Shown: positions 1 to 7,752 of the stretch, piece after piece
Position numbering within the stretch: position 1 is the stretch's first letter
Layout of the letters: each line of letters opens with the position of its first letter
From: SHZI01 sp964384525
GTDB taxonomy: Bacteria; Pseudomonadota; Gammaproteobacteria; Steroidobacterales; GCA-2729495
DNA: 34,503 nucleotides
Direction of reading: 5' to 3'
Assembly: GCA_964384525.1 (NCBI GenBank)
Contig: CAYLKO010000023.1
Location: forward strand, 1 to 34,503
Position numbers and translations under genes: made by a program
Notes under the pieces: model-generated
The model's input: the letters and a program-made list of their open reading frames with translations, nothing else
Told to the model about the DNA's origin: nothing
Databases searched by the model: none

Positions 1-1059
1 CCATTCGCGCTCTGCCGTATTTTCCGCGGCTCTGAGCCGCGGCCTCATTGAAGCGCCTTCTTGCTTTTCGCCTTCTGCTCGGCCTGGTAGATTTTCCGCG
101 GCTCTGAGCCGCGGCCTCATTGAAGCCTGAAATTGTGATGGGCCGGCTGCTGCCGAACGTGAATTTTCCGCGGCTCTGAGCCGCGGCCTCATTTATGCTG
201 TCCCTCGATTTTTTTGGGGGTCCCCTCGGCCTTATTTTCCGCGGCTCTGAGCCGCGGCCTCATTGAAGCTCGGCAGGACGCTGACACGAATGCCAGCCAG
301 ACGATTGATTTTCCGCGGCTCTGAGCCGCGGCCTCATTGAAGCGGCCGGTTCGGTGATATGAAGTTGAGCTTCTCGCCTATTTTCCGCGGCTCTGAGCCG
401 CGGCCTCATTGAAGCGGCATCTGGCGGTGTGTAGGCTTACTTGTGTGCCGTGTTTTCCGCGGCTCTGAGCCGCGGCCTCATTGAAGCAACGTAGTGGTCA
501 CAGCGCCTAAAGCTACCGCGCCCGTGTTTTCCGCGGCTCTGAGCCGCGGCCTCATTGAAGCCGCATCGGCAACGCGGCGCGTGCTCGCAAGCCGCGCAGT
601 TTTCCGCGGCTCTGAGCCGCGGCCTCATTGAAGCAGTGGCTGCCCGAGTTTCGCCTCCAGCGACTGGATGGTTTTCCGCGGCTCTGAGCCGCGGCCTCAT
701 TGAAGCCACCATGCCATGTAGGTCTCGAAGAGCTTGGCGGCGGTTTTCCGCGGCAAAGAGCCGCGGACTCATAGAAGACAGATCAATAACGCGACNNNNN
801 NNNNNGCGTTTTCCGCGGCGCTGAGCCGCGGCCTCATTGAAGCCTGAGTTGTGGCGTGTTTTTCGCCTGCTCAGGCCTGGTTTTCCGCGGCTCTGAGCCG
901 CGGCCTCATTGAAGCCCGACGCTGGTCCGCACCGCGTTTTGCGCACGCGACAGTTTTCCGCGGCTCTGAGCCGCGGCCTCATTGAAGCTTCTGCCCGTGT
1001 GCGTGGGTTACAACCGTTGTAACGTTTTCCGCGGCTCTAAGCCGTGGCCTCATTTTGCT
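1..1059 (+). CRISPR. CRISPR array, 15 repeats of 36 nt and 14 spacers, leader side cut by window edge
   Basis: Repeats start at 19, 91, 163, 234, 308, 380, 452, 526, 599, 671, 743, 808, 880, 953 and 1024; spacers are 35-38 nt (spacer 11 holds an N gap). Each repeat begins (A/G)TTTTCCGCGG, has a 7-bp stem CCGCGGC/GCCGCGG around loop TCTGA, and ends CCTCATTGAAGC. The ATTGAAGC end resembles the common ATTGAAAC 3' handle, so transcription is probably on the plus strand. The repeat at 1024 is degenerate (loop TCTAA, one G-U wobble in the stem, handle ATTTTGCT), as expected of the trailer end, which agrees with that orientation. Repeats at 163, 743 and 808 also carry substitutions. Bases 1-18 are the tail of a further spacer, so the leader lies to the left. 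No cas gene is in the window. A type I-G-like or other class 1 repeat is possible, but I cannot assign a subtype. Confidence 0.97.
796..805. other. Assembly gap (10 N) inside CRISPR spacer 11
   Basis: Ten N within the spacer between the divergent repeat at 743 and the repeat at 808. Exactly 10 N occur at four places in the window, so the run is a placeholder and its true length is unknown. Repeat-spacer units may be missing here. Confidence 0.95.
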
Positions 1060-1109
1060 TTCAGTGCAGATTCGCGCCGAGTGCGAGCGCATCGACGTCA
1101 GCGCTGCCG

Positions 1110-1340
1110 ATGATGTGGCCTGCTGTTGCTGAACGCGCTCTGGTCCTGTGCCGCCAGCGCATGATCCTCGATCGGGACCTCGCCGGCCTCTATGGTGTTA
1201 CCACCAAGCGCCTGAATGAGCAGGTCCAGCGCAATGCTGCGCGGTTCCCAGAGGATTTCATGTTCCGCCTCTCGGCCGAAGAGGCTGCCGCTTTGCGGTC
1301 GAAAATTGCGACCTCAAAGCAGTATCGGTTTCACCGCTGA
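1110..1340 (+). pseudogene. ORF6N-domain protein, truncated
   Basis: The 76-residue product carries the first half of an ORF6N domain: ILDRDLAGLYGVTTKRLNEQ, then RNAARFPEDFMFRL and LRSKIATSK. ORF6N is a DNA-binding domain of phage and bacterial proteins in the KilA-N group. In intact members the ATSK motif is followed by a glycine/arginine-rich turn and a YLPYAFTEQG-like block. Here it runs at once into QYRFHR and a stop, so the C-terminal half of the domain and the rest of the protein are lost. The reading frame is open further upstream to a GTG at 1044 inside the last CRISPR repeat, but the ATG at 1110 fits the family start better. It is probably a remnant of a phage-derived or defence-island gene next to the array. 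Confidence 0.7.
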
Positions 1341-1418
1341 CATGAGTGAGCCAGAGTAATCCTCACTTCCCTTATCCGGCCACGACGGCCAGGCAGTGTG
1401 AGGAGTTCCCTTCCCTCA

Positions 1419-2321
1419 TCACGGTGCCGGCGTTTCCGGCGTAGCCGTGGCCGCCGGCTCGTGCTGGTGCCCGCGCTCCCGCCAGATCAAATACAGGCCA
1501 CAGGCGATGATCAGCGAGGCGCCGAGCCAGATGCGCGATGAGGGCCACGCGGACCAGAAGATCCAGTCGAGGATCACGGCCCAGAGGAGTGCCGTGTATT
1601 CGAAAGGCGCGAGCACCGATGCCGGTGCATGCCGGTAGGCTTCGGTGATGAAGTGCTGGGCGATCGCGCCGAAGAGGCCCATGACAGGCAGCCAGAGCCA
1701 GTGCTTGCGTTCGATGGGCACCCAGTCGGGCAGCGCGAGGAGCCCTGAGAAAATCGTGAGCAGCACCAGGAACCAGAAGACCAGCCCCATGGTGCTTTCG
1801 GTTTTGGTCATCACGCGCACGGAGATCGAGGCGCAGGCGTAGGCGACGGCGGCGGCCAGCGCGCCAATGGCGCCATAGGTATTGAGGGTGCTGCTGCCGG
1901 GCTTCAGCATCCACAGCACGCCGGACAGGCCGACACCGATCGCCACCCAGCGTCGCCAGCCGACGACTTCCTTGAGAATGGGCACGGCGAGCGCCGTGAC
2001 GATCAGCGGTGCCACGAAGAAAATGGCGTAGGCATCGGCCAGCGACAGCACGCTGACAGCGGCGACGAAGCCCCACATCATGACCAGTGCGAGCACGCCC
2101 CGCAGCAGATGCAGTTCCCAGCGGACGACGCGCAGGTCGGTCCAGCGCCTGGTCACCGCGACGGACGCGAGCACGAAGGGGAGGGAGGCCGCGCCGCGCA
2201 GCGCGCCCACCTGGAAGGGTGGATAGGTGCCGGCCAGCACTTTCAATACCGCGTCCATGGCGGCAAAGAAGGCAACGGCGGCAATCATCGAGGCGATGCC
2301 CCGCAGGCGGATGCTGATCAT
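1419..2321 (-). CDS. DMT-superfamily (EamA) transporter
   Basis: This 300-residue inner-membrane protein shows about ten hydrophobic segments in two EamA-type halves: one over residues 5-140, the other over residues 150-285 with the pattern GAIGALAAAVAYACASISVR. A short hydrophilic tail rich in Glu, Ala, Thr and Pro follows. Length and layout match drug/metabolite exporters of the EamA (RhaT/RarD-like) family, which move small metabolites across the inner membrane. The substrate cannot be read from sequence. It starts 42 bp after the sthA stop on the same strand, so the two may be co-transcribed. The 78-bp stretch downstream, before the ORF6N remnant, holds an imperfect CCTCAC/GTGAGG dyad (around 1360-1402) but no clear terminator. 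Confidence 0.85.
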   Translation of the reverse strand: MISIRLRGIASMIAAVAFFAAMDAVLKVLAGTYPPFQVGALRGAASLPFVLASVAVTRRWTDLRVVRWELHLLRGVLALVMMWGFVAAVSVLSLADAYAIFFVAPLIVTALAVPILKEVVGWRRWVAIGVGLSGVLWMLKPGSSTLNTYGAIGALAAAVAYACASISVRVMTKTESTMGLVFWFLVLLTIFSGLLALPDWVPIERKHWLWLPVMGLFGAIAQHFITEAYRHAPASVLAPFEYTALLWAVILDWIFWSAWPSSRIWLGASLIIACGLYLIWRERGHQHEPAATATPETPAP

Positions 2322-2363
2322 CGGCCCAATGATAGAAGAAGGCGCTGCGGCTGTGGCCGGATC

Positions 2364-3752
2364 TCAGGTGCGCAGGCGATTCCAGGCATCCAGAGCCGCC
2401 ACCTTGTAGGCTTCGGCAAAGGTGGGGTAGTTGAAGACGGCACCGACGAAATACTCGAGCTTGCCGCCGTGGGCCAGCACAGCCTGGCCGATGTGGATCA
2501 ATTCCGTGGCGCCTTCACCGACGATATGCGCGCCGAGGAGCTTGTGATCCTTCAGGTCGAAGAGCAGCTTGAGCAGGCCCTCCTGCACGCCCTGGATCTG
2601 GCCGCGGGCGGTTTCCCGCAGGCGGGCGATCCCGGTTTCATAGGCCACGCCATCCTTGCGCAGCTGCTGTTCGGTTTTGCCGACGATGCTGATTTCCGGC
2701 ACGGCGTAGATGCCCAGCGGGAAATGATCCGGCGCGCTGAGTGCGCTGGTGTTGAACGCATGGCAGGCCGCCAGCCGGCCTTGTTCCGCGGAAGTGGAGG
2801 CCAGCGCCGGGAAACCGATGATGTCGCCCACGGCATAGATGTGCGGCACCGCCGTCTGGTAGGTCGGTTGCACGGTCAATCGACCGCGGGCATCCGCTTC
2901 GAGGCCGGCCCGCTCCAGCTTCAGGTCGCTGGTGGCGCCCAATCGGCCGGAGGCCACCATCAGCAGGTCGCTGTGGATTTTCTTGCCGCTTTTCAGCCAC
3001 GTCATCACCGTGCCGTCGTCGCGCTTCTCCACGCGGTCGACCTCTTCGCCGAGGCGCAGCTGGATGCCACGGGACTGCAGGTCGTGGCGGAATTCGTCAA
3101 CGATGTCGGCATCCACGAAATCCAGGATCGTGTTGCGGGTGTCGACCAGGGTGATGCGGGCATCCAGGGCGCTGAAGATCGTGGCGTACTCCACGCCGAT
3201 CACGCCCGCGCCGATCACGACCATCGAGCGGGGAATCTTGCGGATCTGCAACAGGCCGTCGCTGTCGATGATGGTTTCATCGTCGAAGGGAATGTTGGCC
3301 GGGCGATGGGGCACCGTGCCGGTGGCAATGACGATGGCTTCGGCGCAGTAGTCGGTGGCCTGGCCGCTGGCGTGCGTCACGCGCACCGTGTGCGGATCCT
3401 CGAAACTGGCGAGCCCGCTGATCACACGCACGCCATTGCGCGACAGCTGGTGCTGGATCACCTCGATTTCCTGGCGCACCGTCATGTGCAGCCGGTTCAG
3501 CAGGTCTTCCGCCGTGATGTTTGCCTTGACCTGATGGCTGCGGCCGTAGATGCCCTTTTCACGCCAGCCGCAGAGATAGAGCACCGCTTCGCGCAGGGTC
3601 TTGCTCGGGATCGTGCCGGTATGCGCCGTCACGCCGCCCACGATCTCCCGCCGCTCGATGACCGCCGCCCGCTTGCCGAGCTTCGCCGCCTGAATGGCGG
3701 CGCGCTGGCCGCCGGGCCCGCTGCCGATGACCAGCAGATCGTAGGTTTCCAT
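2364..3752 (-). CDS. sthA: Soluble pyridine nucleotide transhydrogenase
   Basis: This 462-residue cytosolic flavoprotein belongs to the pyridine nucleotide-disulfide oxidoreductase family. The N-terminal FAD fold is GSGPGGQRAAIQAAKLG (about residues 11-27), the NAD(P) fold is VIGAGVIGVEYATIFSALDA in the middle, and a second FAD motif reads IYAVGDIIGFPALAS. The redox-active Cys pair of lipoamide dehydrogenase and glutathione reductase is replaced by GGVTAHTGTIPSK. That Cys-less signature and TIPSKTLREAV identify SthA (UdhA), which passes hydride between NADPH and NAD+ to balance the two pools. SthA is typical of gammaproteobacteria. The start is the Met before ETYDLLVIGSG. The 176 bp upstream of it, up to the antitoxin gene, hold nothing I recognise. 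Confidence 0.96.
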   Translation of the reverse strand: METYDLLVIGSGPGGQRAAIQAAKLGKRAAVIERREIVGGVTAHTGTIPSKTLREAVLYLCGWREKGIYGRSHQVKANITAEDLLNRLHMTVRQEIEVIQHQLSRNGVRVISGLASFEDPHTVRVTHASGQATDYCAEAIVIATGTVPHRPANIPFDDETIIDSDGLLQIRKIPRSMVVIGAGVIGVEYATIFSALDARITLVDTRNTILDFVDADIVDEFRHDLQSRGIQLRLGEEVDRVEKRDDGTVMTWLKSGKKIHSDLLMVASGRLGATSDLKLERAGLEADARGRLTVQPTYQTAVPHIYAVGDIIGFPALASTSAEQGRLAACHAFNTSALSAPDHFPLGIYAVPEISIVGKTEQQLRKDGVAYETGIARLRETARGQIQGVQEGLLKLLFDLKDHKLLGAHIVGEGATELIHIGQAVLAHGGKLEYFVGAVFNYPTFAEAYKVAALDAWNRLRT

Positions 3753-3928
3753 GGATGCCTTGTCCGGGAACGTGTGCTGCTGTGTCGGCTCCCCGGGCGG
3801 GAACTTGACGGAAGTTCAGGCGGAGCACGTTGGCAGCGTGACGTGGGTCCGGGATGGCGCCTGCGATTCGTACCATGCCGCGGCTTTCCGGGCCTCGGCT
3901 TCGGCAGGTGGCTGGATGTTGATAGGTA

Positions 3929-4165
3929 TCAAGTCTTGTGAAGCTCGGCCAGAACCTGTTCTCGCACTTCGCTCCACGGCCGACCCGGGTTTGGGGCAGC
4001 TCGATACTTGTTCAACCGTTCATCGAGAATCCGCTGATGCTCCTGCGGAACCGGCACACGGCTTGGATCCTGCGCGATACGATCCCAGAGCTCTTGGACG
4101 AATGCGATCCGTTGCTCCCTGGGAGCTCGATCAAAGCCGGGCGGAACTTCAAGCATGGCGCTCAT
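3929..4165 (-). CDS. Addiction module antitoxin-like protein, orphan
   Basis: This is a short acidic protein of 78 residues. The core REQRIAFVQELWDRIAQDP, followed by a helix ILDERLNKYRAAPNPGRPW and a SEVREQVLAEL end, matches the putative addiction module component family (TIGR02574/PF09720). Members are small antitoxins normally encoded just upstream of a RelE/ParE-type toxin. The toxin should lie at the gene's 3' side, below 3929. The 176 bp there before sthA encode no such protein, so the antitoxin appears to be an orphan. The family call is good; present function is unknown. Confidence 0.75.
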   Translation of the reverse strand: MSAMLEVPPGFDRAPREQRIAFVQELWDRIAQDPSRVPVPQEHQRILDERLNKYRAAPNPGRPWSEVREQVLAELHKT

Positions 4166-4238
4166 GGGCAGGAATTATAGGCACCGGGCGTAGCTTGGCG
4201 CTACACACAAATCTGGGCAAAATCTCCAGCTTGGGCGC

Positions 4239-4637
4239 TTACCCCATGTGCGAGATCTTGATCGGCCGGATCTTGTAGAGGAGGCGCACTTCATCCGGGC
4301 TGCCACGGACGTATTTGTCCTGTCCCGTGTACTTTTTCGCCATCTTGTCGATGTGTGCGTCGGCGCCCTGCCGGGTGATCTCGTCGACGATCCCTCTGAT
4401 TGCGAGGTAACGATACGGGTTGTCAGGGTCGGCGATTGCGAGCGCCACGTGCGCGTTGCGCTGCATGTTCCGGTCCTTCTGACGACCACGCGCGGAGTTG
4501 ATGATGACGTGCGTGCCGTCGTGGTCGACCCAGACGGGTGTGACCTGGGGTGACCCATCGGGCATCAGCGTGGCGAGGTGCGCGAAGGCCTTTTTCTGAA
4601 ACAGATCCATGAAGCTTTCGGGGATGGTTGCGGCCAT
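4239..4637 (-). CDS. PPOX-class (pyridoxamine 5'-phosphate oxidase-like) flavoprotein
   Basis: This 132-residue protein has the small split-barrel fold seen in PPOX/F420-dependent enzymes. An N-terminal helix with KKAFAHLATLMPDGSPQVTP is followed by VWVDHDGTHVIINSARGRQK (cofactor-phosphate binding strand and loop), then NMQRNAHVALAIADPDNPYR, YLAIRGIVDEIT, and a C-terminal KIRPIKISHMG. This order matches the TIGR03618 (Rv1155-like) group. Members reduce or bind flavin or F420 and their physiological substrates are mostly unknown. A gammaproteobacterium probably lacks classical F420, so FMN or another ligand is possible. It lies 64 bp downstream of yceH on the same strand, and may share its transcript. 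Confidence 0.8.
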   Translation of the reverse strand: MAATIPESFMDLFQKKAFAHLATLMPDGSPQVTPVWVDHDGTHVIINSARGRQKDRNMQRNAHVALAIADPDNPYRYLAIRGIVDEITRQGADAHIDKMAKKYTGQDKYVRGSPDEVRLLYKIRPIKISHMG

Positions 4638-4701
4638 GGTTGCTCCTTTCGCGTCGTGGAGATCAGCTTACCCCTGTTGTCCGTGAGTTGGCAGCGCCAC
4701 T

Positions 4702-5355
4702 TCATGCCGGAAATCGCCGCCGGATCTCATCCACCGCCTGTTGCAGGCTCTCGACCTGTGCCTCGAGTTGCTGCACCCGCTCGGCAAGCCCGCTACGCGG
4801 TGCGGCACTTGCCGGCGCTTCGTCGGCAACCGGTGTGACCAGAACCTCGCCGCCCAGCAGATGGGTCCAGCGCGCGTCACGTGCGCCCGGCAAGCGCGGC
4901 AGTTTCACCTCGAAAGGTCCTCTGGCATGTTCGACCAGGCTTTGCAGGGCGGCTGCAACTTCGCCAACCTCGGCGATGGCAGCCATGCGGTTGCAGCGGG
5001 TGCGCAACTCGCCGGGTGTCTGTGCGCCGCGCACCAGCAGTTCGCAGATGATCGCGCGTTCGATGGCGGTGAACTGCAGCGGTCCGAACTCCATGTTGCA
5101 GAACACCTGCTTGTACTTGGTCACCCGTCCACCGAAGCCGGAGCGGTCGCTGACCAGATGCCGCTTCAGCAGCCCATCCAGCACCTGCTGCACCGTGGTC
5201 TCGGTGAGGGCGAGCACCGGCTCGCGGTTGCTCATCAGGTTGCAGGCATTAGTAAGCGCGATGAGCGACAACGGGTACTGCTCGGGTGTTGTGACTTCCT
5301 TTTCCATCTGGCTGCCTTTTTTGCGGGCTTCGTGGGGTGTGAGTTCGATGTTCAT
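4702..5355 (-). CDS. yceH: YceH family protein (UPF0502/DUF480)
   Basis: This 217-residue protein has two winged-helix-like halves typical of YceH: the first contains YPLSLIALTNACNLMSNREP, the second LQFTAIERAIICELLVRGAQ with TPGELRTRCNRM. A coiled-coil tail (AERVQQLEAQVESLQQAVDE) ends the protein. The start was chosen at ATG 5355 (MNIELTPHEAR), where the family begins. The open frame extends further upstream, but that stretch has no family resemblance and runs into the divergent carbonic anhydrase gene. YceH is widespread in proteobacteria; its biochemical role is not established. The 107-bp intergenic region to 5463 must hold both divergent promoters. Confidence 0.9.
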   Translation of the reverse strand: MNIELTPHEARKKGSQMEKEVTTPEQYPLSLIALTNACNLMSNREPVLALTETTVQQVLDGLLKRHLVSDRSGFGGRVTKYKQVFCNMEFGPLQFTAIERAIICELLVRGAQTPGELRTRCNRMAAIAEVGEVAAALQSLVEHARGPFEVKLPRLPGARDARWTHLLGGEVLVTPVADEAPASAAPRSGLAERVQQLEAQVESLQQAVDEIRRRFPA

Positions 5356-5462
5356 TCTGTCTCCGATGATCAGGTGCCCGGCCCGGGATGGCAAATGCAC
5401 CATGTGCGCTGTTATCGTAGCAATGCAGAGCCGCAGGCTGATCAGGCCGGAGATGGAACGCG

Positions 5463-6125
5463 ATGCGCAGGCTGATAGACGGCATTCACAGGTTTCATGA
5501 GCAGGTATTTGCCTCCGAATGCGCGTTCTTCGAGAAACTGGAACAAGGGCAGACCCCAACGGCGCTGTTCATCACCTGCTCCGATTCGCGGGTCAGCCCC
5601 AGTCTCATCACCCAGACCAGACCCGGCGATCTGTTCGTGTTGCGCAACACCGGCAACATCATCCCGCCGTACAGCAAGCGGCCGTCGAGTGCCGCCGCAA
5701 CGATCGAATATGCGGTGAAGATGCTCGACGTGCGCGACATCATCGTGTGTGGTCATACGGCATGCGGTGCCGTGCAGGGTGTTCTGGAGCCTGAGGCAGT
5801 TGCCTCGATGCCCGCCGTGGCGGCCTGGCTGGACTACGCGAAGGGCATACGCCGCATCATGCATGATCACTACCACGATCAATCCGCAGAAGACCTGCTC
5901 GACATCGCCGTCGGGGAGAACGTGCTGGCGCAGAGCAGCAACCTTCACACGCACCCCAGTGTCACCGAGAAAGTCCGCGCGGGCGAGCTGTGTCTGAATG
6001 CGTGGGTCTACGACATCGCCGAGGGGCACGTGCTGGCGTTCACCCAGGACTCGGGGCAGTACGAATCCGTTACAGCCGGCGCCGCGCCAGCGGCGCATCA
6101 GGTCACAACCGCATCTCCGCAGTGA
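5463..6125 (+). CDS. Beta-class carbonic anhydrase
   Basis: This 220-residue protein catalyses CO2/bicarbonate interconversion, normally in the cytosol. The zinc site is visible as C39-S-D41-S-R43 and H98-T-A-C101-G. The D41/R43 dyad and RPGDLFVLRNTGNIIPPY are typical of the CynT/Can group. The C-terminal block GELCLNAWVYDIAEGHVLAF is also characteristic. It is divergent from yceH. The last 23 nt overlap, on the opposite strand, the 3' end of the frameshifted HTH gene, so these genes are convergent. There is no signal peptide. Can and CynT subtypes are not separable by eye, and no cyanase gene is present nearby, so I leave the symbol blank. Confidence 0.95.
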   Translation: MRRLIDGIHRFHEQVFASECAFFEKLEQGQTPTALFITCSDSRVSPSLITQTRPGDLFVLRNTGNIIPPYSKRPSSAAATIEYAVKMLDVRDIIVCGHTACGAVQGVLEPEAVASMPAVAAWLDYAKGIRRIMHDHYHDQSAEDLLDIAVGENVLAQSSNLHTHPSVTEKVRAGELCLNAWVYDIAEGHVLAFTQDSGQYESVTAGAAPAAHQVTTASPQ

Positions 6126-6439
6126 TCGCGTCATAGGGCGCCCGCAGGCTGCCGTTTGCACGATCCACGAGACCGGACTCTGCCAAGGTTTCCACGTCCT
6201 GATGTACCCGCTTGTAGTCGCGCCCCAGCCGCTCTGCGAGCGCCGTTATTGAAGGCGCGCAGCAGTTCCAGGCGCTTCGGCGTGAGTGCGTTCAGCAATG
6301 CGGGCAAATCGGGGAAGGTCAGGTGGGTCTCGCGTATCCGCTCACCGTTGGCTGCTCTATGCCAGGCGCTGATGAACCGCTGCCCCATGTCCTCCGGTGT
6401 GCCGACGTGAGCCACTACTTTTTTTCGTGTCTTCATCAT
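6103..6439 (-). pseudogene. HTH transcriptional regulator/antitoxin-like gene, frameshifted
   Basis: The 5' half encodes KTRKKVVAHVGTPEDMGQRF, then AWHRAANGERIRETHLTF and ALTPKRLELLRAF. This is the start of a family of small winged-HTH proteins (HVO_A0114-like) often annotated as antitoxins or regulators. After LLRAFN the frame changes. The expected continuation ALAERLGRDYKRVHQDVETL and a proper end (SLRAPYDAITAEMRL, stop at 6103-6105) are found in another frame. By comparison with the usual family spacing, roughly 20 nt seem to be missing around 6245-6260, which both shortens and shifts the gene. It may be a true pseudogene or a sequence error. It starts 25 bp after the dadA stop and its end overlaps the carbonic anhydrase gene. 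No toxin partner is seen. Confidence 0.75.
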
Positions 6440-6464
6440 TCTTCACCTCTCGTGGGGTACACGT

Positions 6465-7718
6465 CTAGCCGTACCGCTCCAGCGCCAGCCCCCGCACATC
6501 GATCTCCGGCTTCCGGCCGGTGATCAGGTCGGCGACGACCCGGCCCGAGCCGCAGGCCATGGTCCAGCCGAGCGTGCCGTGGCCGGTGTTGAACCAGAGG
6601 TTGCGCAGGCGCGAGGCGCCGACGATCGGCGTGCCGTCGGGCGTCATCGCGCGCATGCCGGTCCAGAAGGTCACGTCTGCATAGTCACCGCCTGCCGGGA
6701 AGAGGCTTTGCACCGAGAGTTCGAGCGTGGCCCGCCGCGCCGGATGCAGGCGGGTGTTGTAACCGGATAGTTCCGCGGTGCCGCCGACGCGGATCCGGTC
6801 GCCGAGCCGGGTGATCGCGACCTTGTAGCTTTCGTCCATGACCGTCGAGACCGGTGCCTTGCCGGCGTCCGCGACCGGCACGGTGATCGAATAGCCCTTG
6901 ACGGGATAAACCGGGAGCGTGTGGCCGAGCTGGCGGGCCATCGGCGTGGAGTAGCTGCCGAGTGCGAGTACGTAGGCATCGGCGGTCACGCGCCCGGCAT
7001 CGGTGTGCAGCGCTGCGACGCGATCGCCGGTGCACTCGAAGCCGAGGATGTTCACGCCGAAACGAAAGCTCACGCCGCGCACCTGCGCGAGCGCTGCAAG
7101 CCGTTCCGTGAACAGGTGACAGTCGCCGGTTTCGTCGTCGGGCAGGCGCAGGCCGCCGGCGATCAGCGACCGGACGCCGGCGAGGCCGGGCTCGGCGGCG
7201 ATGCAGCCGCCGGCATCGAGGACTTCGTAAGGCACGCCGAGCTTCGCCAGCACGGCAATGTCGTCGCCGGCATCGTCGAGCTGCTTCTGCGTGCGAAACA
7301 GCTGCAGCGTGCCGAGGGTGCGTTCGTCATAGGCAATGCCGGTTTCCGTGCGCAGCTGCCGCAGCAGGTCGCGGCTGTATTCGGCGATCGGCACCATGCG
7401 GCTCTTGTTCACGGCGTAGCGTGCGGCGGTGCAGTTGCGCAGCATCCGCAGGATCCAGAGATACATGGCGGGGTCCCACTGCGGGCGCAGGACCAGTGGT
7501 GAGTGTTTCATGAAGAGCCACTTGATGGCCTTCAGCGGCATGCCGGGCCCGGCCCATGGGGAGGCATAGCCGGGCGAGATCTCGCCCGCATTCGCAAAGC
7601 TGGTTTCGAGGGCCACGGCGGGCTGTCGCTCGATGACCTCGACTTCGGCGCCCGCCTGCGCGAGATACCACGCGGCAGTCACGCCGATCACGCCGCCGCC
7701 CAGGATCACGACCCGCAA
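6465..7718 (-). CDS. dadA: D-amino acid dehydrogenase small subunit
   Basis: This 417-residue FAD enzyme oxidises D-amino acids (D-alanine above all) to the 2-oxo acid and ammonia, passing electrons to the respiratory chain from the inner face of the membrane. Evidence is the N-terminal dinucleotide fold VVILGGGVIGVTAAWYLAQA, the DadA signature TSFANAGEISPGYASPWAGP, the substrate-domain block VYPVKGYSITVPV, and the C-terminal MTPDGTPIVGASRLRNLWFN with NTGHGTLGWTMACGSG. Length is as expected. It starts 34 bp after the hemL stop on the same strand, so read-through from the tetrapyrrole operon is possible. No alanine racemase (dadX) is adjacent. Confidence 0.95.
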   Translation of the reverse strand: MRVVILGGGVIGVTAAWYLAQAGAEVEVIERQPAVALETSFANAGEISPGYASPWAGPGMPLKAIKWLFMKHSPLVLRPQWDPAMYLWILRMLRNCTAARYAVNKSRMVPIAEYSRDLLRQLRTETGIAYDERTLGTLQLFRTQKQLDDAGDDIAVLAKLGVPYEVLDAGGCIAAEPGLAGVRSLIAGGLRLPDDETGDCHLFTERLAALAQVRGVSFRFGVNILGFECTGDRVAALHTDAGRVTADAYVLALGSYSTPMARQLGHTLPVYPVKGYSITVPVADAGKAPVSTVMDESYKVAITRLGDRIRVGGTAELSGYNTRLHPARRATLELSVQSLFPAGGDYADVTFWTGMRAMTPDGTPIVGASRLRNLWFNTGHGTLGWTMACGSGRVVADLITGRKPEIDVRGLALERYG

Positions 7719-7752
7719 GCTGCACTCTACCCATCAATGGAAAGCGCTCATC

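Noticed and set aside
437..982. 181-codon minus-strand open frame across the CRISPR array with repeated RLRAAEN peptides
   Set aside because: It is only the translation of the CRISPR repeats; the peptide repeats have the repeat-spacer period.
3753..3928. Toxin partner for the orphan antitoxin
   Set aside because: No RelE/ParE-like frame on either strand in this stretch.
2109..3941. 610-codon plus-strand open frame opposite sthA
   Set aside because: High-GC shadow of sthA; no recognisable domain, while the minus strand has a full transhydrogenase.
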